Positions 42,509 to 50,245 of a DNA stretch of 64,000 bases are shown here, one piece after another (positions within the stretch are counted from its first letter, which is position 1; each line of letters starts with the position of its first letter). The stretch spans positions 62,001-126,000 of the forward strand of contig CAZYSK010000007.1 of the NCBI GenBank assembly GCA_964649415.1, written 5' to 3'. The notes beneath the pieces were generated by a model that was given only the letters and a program-made list of their open reading frames with translations, was not told where the DNA came from and did no database searches. The position numbers and the translations under genes are program-made. This stretch comes from CAZYSK01 sp964649415 (GTDB taxonomy: Bacteria > Chloroflexota > Anaerolineae > B4-G1).

Positions 42509-43300
42509 CTATTGCTCCCTGTACAGTGCGTAGCGCTTGTAGCGCTTAGTGGCTACGAGATTGGCATCATCCGTGACGCTGAACTCCAGAAACATATACG
42601 ATCTGTCTGGCATGATCTTAACACCGATGGGCCGAACGGTGAGGTCGGGGAAGTACTCTCTGGCGAAACTCACCAGCTGGGTGATCTGTACGACCCCAAG
42701 TTCGTCCCTGGGGGATTCGCCTTTTGCCTCGATAGGTAGCACGAAGCCGAGCCCATCTGTGTCAATGCCGATGTAGACGTCGTCGATCTCAACCTGGCCA
42801 ACGTTGGGGACAGTGGTTCTGAAGTGTCCTTGGATGTGATATGCTGTCAAGGCGGTGAATGTGTCGATCAGACGATTGTAGCGGATTCGAGCCAGAAAGC
42901 CTTGCTCGTCCATACCTTGATACTTCAGAACGAGTTGTGGGGTGGCGTCAAGGATGTGGGTTATCTCTACGTCAGTTGGGATATCCACGTAGGGCGAACG
43001 GGTTAGCTTGACAAAGGCGTACCTCCCCTTGCCTGTCCCCTCAATAGCCCAATTCCCGTGGTCCAGTATAGCATTAGGGAGAGGAGACCGTCCTGCGCGG
43101 TAGGTGTATATGATGTCTGGTATGTTCTTGATCACGAGTTCCAGGTCGTCAGCAGCGCGTTCGACGTCCAGCTTGGTGAAAGGCAGGCGCTCTGTGTCCT
43201 CGTGATCTTTGTGCAGCCTCTCGAACACTCGGACTATGACCTGATCGTACTGCTTCAGCGTTGCGTCTGGCGGTGAAGTCCCCTGGTTCGATTGCTGCAT
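42509..43300 (-). CDS. Candidate PD-(D/E)xK restriction endonuclease
   Basis: This 263-residue protein precedes the methyltransferase on the same strand. Its C-terminal half holds GQVEIDDVYIGID (Glu171, Asp173/174) and LPIEAKG (Glu191-x-Lys193) separated by about 16 residues, then a QITQLVSFAREYFPD helix. This is the layout of a PD-(D/E)xK nuclease core. The N-terminal half is unrecognised. GAGGAG lies before the ATG. The pairing with a methyltransferase makes a restriction enzyme the best guess; a related type II or phage-defence nuclease role is possible. Confidence 0.68.
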   Translation of the reverse strand: MQQSNQGTSPPDATLKQYDQVIVRVFERLHKDHEDTERLPFTKLDVERAADDLELVIKNIPDIIYTYRAGRSPLPNAILDHGNWAIEGTGKGRYAFVKLTRSPYVDIPTDVEITHILDATPQLVLKYQGMDEQGFLARIRYNRLIDTFTALTAYHIQGHFRTTVPNVGQVEIDDVYIGIDTDGLGFVLPIEAKGESPRDELGVVQITQLVSFAREYFPDLTVRPIGVKIMPDRSYMFLEFSVTDDANLVATKRYKRYALYREQ

Positions 43301-43632
43301 TCTGCATCTCCTCTGTCTACTTTGGTTGGAACCACCGGATCACTCAAGGCACTGACTAGGTGGCCCTGAGGTTCCTGTCGGCCTGTTGACCCAGTTGCAA
43401 CAATTCCCGGTGCTTGTGCCGGGTATTCTGTCCCGCTGGTTCCGCATGCCCCTGTGGCCAGCGTTGATTTCCTGGAGCAGCTTTCGGTGCTGATATCGCT
43501 CGGTGGGGTTTCAGCAATGGTGTGTTCATCAAGAAGCGCCTCGGGCATGGTGCTATCTTACAGTACCAAAGAGCCATTGTCAAGTGATTGTCGAGGAAGT
43601 ATAATCGACTTATGCGTCTGGAGGTGACGAGC
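43301..43632. other. Divergent intergenic region between the R-M pair and polX
   Basis: Except for the polX promoter (43577-43605) I see nothing definable in these 332 bases: no gene and no strong hairpin. The frames here lack ribosome-binding sites. Confidence 0.5.
43577..43605 (+). promoter_or_regulatory. Promoter for polX
   Basis: TTGTCA (43577-43582), a 17-base spacer and TATAAT (43600-43605). The start point would be near 43612, giving a leader of about 21 bases with GGAGG before ATG 43633. Confidence 0.7.
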
Positions 43633-45354
43633 ATGAAGAACCAAGAAGTGGCCGAGATCTTTGCGACCATGGCGGACATCTTGGCTATCCAGGGGGAGAA
43701 CTACCATCGCATCATGGCCTACCGCCGGGCCGCTGAGAACGTCGCCACGCTGGGCCAGCCTTTGGAGGAGGTTTGGCGGGCGGGGGAGCTGGAGGCGATT
43801 CCCGGCATCGGCAAGACGTTGGCGGCCAAGATCGACGAACTGATGCGCACGGGGCGTCTCGGAGCTTACGAGAAGCTGCAAGCGCAGGTGCCCTCCGGCG
43901 TGGTCGGGATGCTTGAGGTTCCTGAGATCGGGCCCAAGCGGGCGGCGTTGTTCTGGGGCGAGTTGGGCATCACCAGCATCGAGGCGCTGGAGAAAACGGC
44001 GCGGGAAGGGCGCTTGCGCACCCTGCCCGGTATGGGGGCCAAGAGCGAGGAGAAGGTGCTGGCCGGTATCGAATTGCTGAAGCGACGCACCGGCCGCACC
44101 CTGCTGGGCGTGGCCTGGCCTCTGGCTCACGCTATGTTGGACGCGCTGCGGCAGGTGCATGGCGTGGTCCGTGCAGCGCCGGCAGGCAGTCTGCGCCGCA
44201 TGCGGGAGACCGTCGGTGACCTGGATCTGCTCGTGGCATCGACTGACCCTGATCCGGTGATGGCTTGCTTTCGGGAACTGCCCCAGGTGGCCGAGGTGCT
44301 CCTCACCGGTTCCACAAAGACGTCTATCCGCACTCAGGAGGGGTTCCAGGTAGACCTGCGGGTGCTGGAACCAGCTCGCTGGGGCACAGCGCTCCAGTAC
44401 TTCACCGGCAGTCAGGCCCACAACGTCCGCCTGAGAGGGCTGGCGCTCGACCGGGGCTTCTCGTTGAGTGAATACGCGCTCAAGCGCGATGACGGCACTG
44501 AGGCCCTCTGTGAGACCGAGGAAGCGGTCTACGCCGCGCTCGGCCTGCCACTCATACCGGCGGAACTGCGCGAGGATCGGGGCGAGATTGAGGCTGCCCT
44601 GGAGGGCCGGCTGCCGGATCTGATCGAGCTGGCGGACCTGAAGGGCGACCTGCAGTTCCACACGACATGGTCCGATGGCCATCAGACCCTGTTGGAGATG
44701 GCGCAGGCGGCGCGGGCGCATGGTTTGGCGTATGCGCTGGTGACCGATCACTCGCACGGCCTGGGCGTCGCCGGAGGGCTCAGCGTCGAGGAGTTGCGCC
44801 GCCAGCGGGTGGAGATTGAAGACGTCAACCGCAAAATGGGGCATGCCTTCCGAGTGTTGGCGGGTGTCGAGGTTGAGATACAGGGCGATGGCACGCTCGA
44901 TCTGCCGGACGAGGTGCTCGCCGAGTGCGATCTCGTCGTGGCGGCAGTGCACAGCGGGCTGCGTCAGGAGCAGGCGCGGGTCACAGAACGGATGTTAGCA
45001 GCGATTCGCAATCCCTACGTGGACATCGTCGCTCACCCGACCGGGCGGCTGATCGGCGAGCGTGAGGGGGCCGATCTCGACCTGGAGACGGTTTTCCGGG
45101 CCGCAGCTGAGGCGGATACCGCTCTGGAGGTCAATGCGCATCCCAAGCGCCTTGATCTGTGTGATGTTTATGTGCGGCGGGCGATTGAGTTAGGCGTGAG
45201 ACTGGCGGTCAACTCCGATGCCCATGACGTGGACGGCTTTGCTGTGCTGCCCTTTGGAGTGGCAACGGCTCGCCGTGGATGGGCTACCGCTGCCGAAGTA
45301 CTGAATACGCGCGGCGTGGGGGACTTGCTCGCCTGGGCTGCAAGAAGAGGGTAA
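43633..45354 (+). CDS. polX: DNA polymerase/3'-5' exonuclease PolX
   Basis: This 573-residue, full-length family X polymerase starts KNQEVAEIFATMADILAIQGENYHRIMAYRRAAE. Helix-hairpin-helix repeats (GIGKTLAAKIDE, EIGPKRAALFWGELG) are followed by the nucleotidyltransferase core (PAGSLRRMRETVGDLDLLV, with the Asp pair DLDLLV) and a C-terminal PHP domain (LQFHTTWSDGHQT, VTDHSHG, HPTGRL, NSDAHD) that supplies 3'-5' exonuclease activity. Bacterial PolX fills gaps in base excision repair. ATG 43633 has GGAGG eight bases upstream and matches the family start. Confidence 0.96.
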   Translation: MKNQEVAEIFATMADILAIQGENYHRIMAYRRAAENVATLGQPLEEVWRAGELEAIPGIGKTLAAKIDELMRTGRLGAYEKLQAQVPSGVVGMLEVPEIGPKRAALFWGELGITSIEALEKTAREGRLRTLPGMGAKSEEKVLAGIELLKRRTGRTLLGVAWPLAHAMLDALRQVHGVVRAAPAGSLRRMRETVGDLDLLVASTDPDPVMACFRELPQVAEVLLTGSTKTSIRTQEGFQVDLRVLEPARWGTALQYFTGSQAHNVRLRGLALDRGFSLSEYALKRDDGTEALCETEEAVYAALGLPLIPAELREDRGEIEAALEGRLPDLIELADLKGDLQFHTTWSDGHQTLLEMAQAARAHGLAYALVTDHSHGLGVAGGLSVEELRRQRVEIEDVNRKMGHAFRVLAGVEVEIQGDGTLDLPDEVLAECDLVVAAVHSGLRQEQARVTERMLAAIRNPYVDIVAHPTGRLIGEREGADLDLETVFRAAAEADTALEVNAHPKRLDLCDVYVRRAIELGVRLAVNSDAHDVDGFAVLPFGVATARRGWATAAEVLNTRGVGDLLAWAARRG

Positions 45355-45358
45355 AGGA

Positions 45359-48300
45359 TTGTCAATAAACAGTGATTCACATCCCACGGGGCAGTTGATC
45401 GTGCGTCCGAGGATGCTGCTTCCTGCTCTGCTGGCTGTGGTGTTCGTTCTTGTGTTTAGCGTTCACCTCTCGGCTCAGGAGACGGGGCCCATCTGCTTCT
45501 GGTCCGATCAAGGTCCGGTCTGCGTCGAGCGACGCCTGGGCCTGGGGACTGGTGTATCCGGTCCGGAGGAGGCACTGACGGCGCTCCTGGCAGGCCCCAC
45601 GCCTCCAGAGCGTGCGCAGGGTATCTGGTCTGCCGTCCCTGGAGGAACCACGCTGGAGGGTCTGGAGGTGCAAGCCGACAGAACCGTCGTGGTGCGCCTG
45701 GAAGTGCCGCCCGAGCCGCTGCGTGATCTGGATAACTCGACTTTCGAGGCCATCGTCCACCAGATTGCTTGGACGCTGGAGCCCTTGGGATGGCGAGACC
45801 TGCGCATCGAGACCCGGGATCCCAGCGCGAAGGGTTTTGTCCCGCTGGCGGATTTCCTGCCGCAGCTTCCTGCTCCACGCAAGGAGACACTGATCGGCGG
45901 GGAGGAAGGCGCGTCACCGGCCCCAGGCGGCACGGGGCAGCCTCCGGCCCCCGGTCAGGGCCAGCCGCCGGGCGGCCTTAGCGGCAAGACGGTCTATGTC
46001 AGCGCGGGTCACGGTTGGCAGTGGTGGCCGGACGCGTATCCTTCGACCTCGATCCACGACTGGCGAGTCCAGCGCATTCCGTACCCGAGGCCGCCCTATG
46101 AAGGACCCATCATCGAGGATCACAACAACGCTGAGGCGGTGAACCAGTATCTCCTTCAGTACCTGTGGAACGCCGGGGCGCAGGTATGGCCGGTCCGGGA
46201 GCGCGACATGAACAGCGCCGAGGTAGTGGTGGACAATGACGACGCTGGATCGGGAGCGGGGTACTCTGAGACCGGGGTGTGGACGAGTACAGCCGGGACG
46301 GGCTACGCCGGCACGGACTTCCGCCAGGCTGTGACGGTGGAGGGGAACCCGACTGCTACTGCTGTGTGGACGGCCACGCTGCCAGCGGATGGGCAATATG
46401 CCGTCTACGTATGGTATCGCTCGGGTTCCGATCGCTCGCTTGACGCCCACTACACGGTCCACCACGCCGGTGGGGAGACCACGGTGGTGCTGGATCAGCG
46501 GCGCCACGGCATCACGTGGCACTACATCGGCACCTATGGCTTCCAGGCTGGGAGTGATGCCCGCGTTGTCCTGACGAATCAGTCCACGGTGGCCGGTAGG
46601 GTGCTCGTCGCCGACGCGGTCCGCTTCGGCGGGGGCGTGTTTGACGACCTGACGGGCATTGAGACGGATGCGACTTTCGCGCCAGACGAACCCTGGTGGG
46701 AAATGGCTGCCTTCTACCAGGTGCAGCGGATGGGGATGGATCAGCCGGTGGACGACGTGGTCGCCCGCCCCATATATGCCCGCTGGGAGCACGTTGGCAC
46801 CGGGGATGATGCCGTGTACGTCTCCTGGCATACGAACGGCGTCAGCGGGTACCAGTGGCATTCGAGCGGCACGGTCAGCATCATCCACAACGGGGAGGGC
46901 CTGCCGATCACGCCGGGCAGCGAGGCGCTGCGCGATGCCATTCACGCCGAGCTGGTTCACGACATACAGGCCGGGTGGGACGCTGATTGGCCTGACCAGA
47001 AGCGGAGCATGAACCTGGGCGAGTTGCGATTGCTGTGGGACAGCTATGATCCGGAGGCGCGCATGCCTGGCGCGTTGATCGAGGTGGCGTATCACGACCA
47101 TCCCGACGACACCGATGCGCTCAAAGACCCGCGTTTCAATATGCTGGCTGCCCGCGCTATGTACCAGGGCATCCTCAGCTATTTCGAGCAGCGCGACGGG
47201 ATTGATCTGGGCGAGGTGCCCGAGCCGCCGAGACACCTGGCTGTCCAGAATGCGAGCGGCGGGCAGGTACGGATCTCGTGGCGTGCCCCCCTGACAGACG
47301 CCGTCGGTCTGGTGGGGGATGCGGCGACCGGCTACCGGGTGTACACCAGCACCAACGGGATCGGTTGGTCGAACGGAGTGCCGGTCGCGACGACTGCTTA
47401 TACGGTGACGGGTCTTTCGGAGGCGCAGTTGCTCTTCGTGCGTGTGACCGCCACCAACGATGGGGGAGCGTCGTTTCCAACGGAGACGCTGGCGGCGCGC
47501 GTCGGCGATGATGCCGGCGTGCTTCTGGTCAGCGGATTCGATCGGATGAACAGCACAATGACCGTGCCTGACCACTACGCACCGACGGATGAGACCCACA
47601 TGCGCGTGTTCCTGGATCAGATGAACCGCTACGATTACACGATCCAGCACGGCGAGTGTATCTCGTATCCCTTCGACAGCGCCTCCAACGAGGCGGTGAG
47701 GGACGGTTACGTGAATCTGAGCGATTATGCGGTGTTGGATTGGATTCTGGGGGAGGAGTCGGTCCAGGATGAGACGTTGGACGCGACCGAGCGGGCCTTG
47801 TTGGAGTCATTCCTCAACAGCGGTGGGGCGCTTTTCCTGAGCGGCACGGAGATAGGCTACCATCTGGATCGGGAAGGGGACGGAGATGACCCAACTTTCC
47901 ACCGCGGTGTCCTGCGCGCCGAGTACACGGGCGACGATGCCGGCACGTACGAGGTTGGCCCAGCGCCCGGCTCCATATTCGAAGGGTTGGGTGACTTCCG
48001 TTTCGATGCGTCAGGGTTGTATGATGCAGACTACCCGGACCAGATCGCGCCAATCGGGGGTTCTGTGGCCGCGCTGGTCTACCGGGGTGGGGAGGGGGGC
48101 AACGCGGCGGTCCAGTATGCCGACGGCTGCGAACGGTTGGTTTACCTTGGTTTTCCCTTTGAGACGATCTCGCCCGACCAGCGTCCCGCCGTGATGGGGC
48201 GCGTGCTGGGTTTCCTGGACGAGTGTCTGACGCTGCCTGTCAACACGGCGATCACAGCACCGGCCAACCGGAGCGCCTACAACACGGTGCCTGCCTTCGA

Positions 48301-49360
48301 GGGATCGGCGACGGCCGGGGGGGCGATGGCGCTGGACCGGGTCAGGGTTCAAGTGGAGCGGGTCAGCGATGAGCACTACTGGACGGGGAGCGATTGGGTG
48401 TCGGATACACTGTGGGTCACCGGGACGGCCTCGTTCACCCAGACGGCGTGGGTCACTGCAACGGGGACACTGACCTGGGTCTACGCGTTGCCGGCGCTGA
48501 GCGACGGGGACTACCGGCTGCGTGCCCGGGCGTGGACGGCTGAGGGTGCCGTTGACCCATCGCCGGCCGAGGTTGTCTTCACCTATGACACGATCTCGCC
48601 TACAGGTACGACGTTGATCGCACCAGCCGACGGCGTCAGTGTCACGGCGGGGGCGGTGACGCTGGCGTGGGAGCCGGCGGAGCCGGATGAGGGCTCTGGC
48701 CTGACCTACGTGGTGAGAGTGGATGGTCAGTCCTACACGACCACGCAGGCGGTGTATACAGTGACCGCCGGTGGTGGGCAGCATACGTGGGGAGTGCAAG
48801 TGTTCGACGCGGCCGGAAACCGGTCGGAATGGAGCACGGGCAGGTTCTACGTCAATGTGATAAACTGCTGGTTGCCGTTGGTGATCCGGAGCTTTGAACC
48901 TGCTCAGATATCTACGCTGGTGAACGGTGGTTTTGAGGCGGACACGGGCTGGGTGCTAAACCGGCTGGCTGTCTACGACACAGGTCAGGCTCACTCTGGC
49001 TTGCGAAGCGCGCGAGTCGGCATCCTGCCGGGGGATCCGGAGAGCGATTCCTATTCGTCAGTCGCTCAGACCTTTGGCGTGCCTGCTGGCGAGGCAGCTA
49101 CGCTGCGCCTGTGGGTCTATCCCATCGCTGAGGAGGATGATACGGGCGACTGGCACTACGTTAGCCTGTATGATCAGGCGGGCAGCTACCACGCCTTGGA
49201 TAGCTGGCGGTCTGATGTCCGAGCCTGGGTACAGCGTGAGTATGATCTGGGCGCCTTCACAGGCCAGCAAGTGACTCTGTATATCGGCACCCGAAACGAT
49301 GGTGACGCGTACACGTCTGCGTTGTACGTGGATGATGTGACGCTCGACATTGGCCCATAG
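45359..49360 (+). CDS. Giant secreted N-acetylmuramoyl-L-alanine amidase-like protein
   Basis: This 1333-residue protein has a signal segment (about 20-41) and a GerMN-like domain (about 44-160). An amidase_3-type zinc domain is split: SAGHGW (about His217) and EDHNNAEA (about Glu253) are separated from SWHTNG (about His490) and IEVAYHDHPDD (about Glu575) by a golvesin/xly-like beta module. Fibronectin type III (about 620-715), a GATase-like/unknown domain (about 720-960), Ig-like modules, a WLPLVIR motif and a C-terminal carbohydrate-binding-like module (from about 1190) follow. It should cleave peptidoglycan outside the cell. The start is TTG 45359 with AGAGGG upstream, five bases after polX; ATG 45413 is an alternative. 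Confidence 0.82.
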   Translation: MSINSDSHPTGQLIVRPRMLLPALLAVVFVLVFSVHLSAQETGPICFWSDQGPVCVERRLGLGTGVSGPEEALTALLAGPTPPERAQGIWSAVPGGTTLEGLEVQADRTVVVRLEVPPEPLRDLDNSTFEAIVHQIAWTLEPLGWRDLRIETRDPSAKGFVPLADFLPQLPAPRKETLIGGEEGASPAPGGTGQPPAPGQGQPPGGLSGKTVYVSAGHGWQWWPDAYPSTSIHDWRVQRIPYPRPPYEGPIIEDHNNAEAVNQYLLQYLWNAGAQVWPVRERDMNSAEVVVDNDDAGSGAGYSETGVWTSTAGTGYAGTDFRQAVTVEGNPTATAVWTATLPADGQYAVYVWYRSGSDRSLDAHYTVHHAGGETTVVLDQRRHGITWHYIGTYGFQAGSDARVVLTNQSTVAGRVLVADAVRFGGGVFDDLTGIETDATFAPDEPWWEMAAFYQVQRMGMDQPVDDVVARPIYARWEHVGTGDDAVYVSWHTNGVSGYQWHSSGTVSIIHNGEGLPITPGSEALRDAIHAELVHDIQAGWDADWPDQKRSMNLGELRLLWDSYDPEARMPGALIEVAYHDHPDDTDALKDPRFNMLAARAMYQGILSYFEQRDGIDLGEVPEPPRHLAVQNASGGQVRISWRAPLTDAVGLVGDAATGYRVYTSTNGIGWSNGVPVATTAYTVTGLSEAQLLFVRVTATNDGGASFPTETLAARVGDDAGVLLVSGFDRMNSTMTVPDHYAPTDETHMRVFLDQMNRYDYTIQHGECISYPFDSASNEAVRDGYVNLSDYAVLDWILGEESVQDETLDATERALLESFLNSGGALFLSGTEIGYHLDREGDGDDPTFHRGVLRAEYTGDDAGTYEVGPAPGSIFEGLGDFRFDASGLYDADYPDQIAPIGGSVAALVYRGGEGGNAAVQYADGCERLVYLGFPFETISPDQRPAVMGRVLGFLDECLTLPVNTAITAPANRSAYNTVPAFEGSATAGGAMALDRVRVQVERVSDEHYWTGSDWVSDTLWVTGTASFTQTAWVTATGTLTWVYALPALSDGDYRLRARAWTAEGAVDPSPAEVVFTYDTISPTGTTLIAPADGVSVTAGAVTLAWEPAEPDEGSGLTYVVRVDGQSYTTTQAVYTVTAGGGQHTWGVQVFDAAGNRSEWSTGRFYVNVINCWLPLVIRSFEPAQISTLVNGGFEADTGWVLNRLAVYDTGQAHSGLRSARVGILPGDPESDSYSSVAQTFGVPAGEAATLRLWVYPIAEEDDTGDWHYVSLYDQAGSYHALDSWRSDVRAWVQREYDLGAFTGQQVTLYIGTRNDGDAYTSALYVDDVTLDIGP

Positions 49361-49431
49361 GGCAGATTGCGCGGGCTGGATAGATACGCGGGCTCCACAA
49401 CGCGGACGCTTGTGGGGGAGGAGAGGATACT

Positions 49432-49995
49432 GTGGGCAGCGAAAAAGAGATGGATGAGACGGCTCCCAGCCGCCGCGTCGAGCCGGAGAGTGACGCTGCC
49501 GAGCGTGCGGATCAGCCGGGGCCCACGGTTGTTTCTGCGGGCGTCTGGATGCTGGGGAGCCTGTCGGGGGTGCTGGCGCTGGCCCTGTGTGGCCTGTGGG
49601 GACTGTACCTGCTACACGGGCGTGCGGCGGCCGGACGCCCTAGCCCCGTGCCAATCATACGGACCGCTACGACGGCACCAACGCCCGTCGTCGATCGGAG
49701 TGCCACGCCCGACGCAGGCACACAGCCAGAGGCAGACACCGGGCCGGCCCCGGCGGTCGCCATTGGGGACCGCGTGCGGGTGACCGGCACCGGCGGGTAT
49801 GGCCTCAGTCTCCGAGAGGGGCCGGGCGAGAGCTACACTCGTATGGAAATCGCGATGGAGGGTGAGGTCTTCATCGTCGTGGATGGGCCGATGATGGCAG
49901 GTGGCTCCGAGTGGTGGAAGATTCGCGACCACGAGGATGAAGCCCGTGAGTGGTGGGCGGCTGCCAGCTTCCTGGAGCCGGTTGCGAAGCCTTAG
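49432..49995 (+). CDS. Membrane-anchored SH3-like protein
   Basis: This 187-residue protein has a charged cytoplasmic N-terminus (about 1-34), one helix (VWMLGSLSGVLALALCGLWGLYLL, about 38-61) and a Pro/Thr linker. A C-terminal bacterial SH3-like domain follows (about 112-183: GDRVRVTGTGGYGLSLREGPGESYTRM). Such domains bind cell-wall peptides. GTG 49432 has GGAGAGG at five bases. It lies 70 bases after the amidase gene and may share its wall-related role. Confidence 0.8.
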   Translation: MGSEKEMDETAPSRRVEPESDAAERADQPGPTVVSAGVWMLGSLSGVLALALCGLWGLYLLHGRAAAGRPSPVPIIRTATTAPTPVVDRSATPDAGTQPEADTGPAPAVAIGDRVRVTGTGGYGLSLREGPGESYTRMEIAMEGEVFIVVDGPMMAGGSEWWKIRDHEDEAREWWAAASFLEPVAKP

Positions 49996-50012
49996 ATCGC
50001 CCGCCCGTCGCT

Positions 50013-50045
50013 AGGGACACCGCATTCTGATGGCGCGGTCTCCCT
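50013..50045. terminator. Hairpin after the SH3-like gene, built from a family A-like sequence
   Basis: AGGGACACCGC pairs with GCGGTCTCCCT with one mismatch around an 11-base loop (ATTCTGATGGC). The loop and right arm resemble the reverse complement of the family A core. Confidence 0.45.
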
Positions 50046-50173
50046 GTCCGTCTCCCCGGTTTTCGGCATCTGTGGAAGCCCGCGTCCGATTTGACAAAGG
50101 GCGCACGATCGGTGTTCACCTGGTCCCCTCCTCCGCCTCTGATCGAATGTGGACGGCCTACCTGTGTAGGCGA

Positions 50174-50203
50174 TTCGCATATTCGTATCACTTGTGATAG
50201 AAT
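50174..50203 (+). promoter_or_regulatory. Possible ligA promoter with palindrome
   Basis: TTCGCA, an 18-base spacer and TAGAAT (50198-50203). The perfect palindrome ATCACTTGTGAT (50187-50198) occupies the spacer up to the -10 box, and CGATTC/GAATCG flank it. It could be an operator. Confidence 0.4.
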
Positions 50204-50245
50204 CGCGAGCATCTGCCACAAGGGCACGTTTCGGGAGTGACGTCC

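Noticed and set aside
43588..43632. Longer N-terminus for PolX
   Set aside because: The predicted transcript starts near 43612 and a clear GGAGG serves ATG 43633, so upstream codons are not used.
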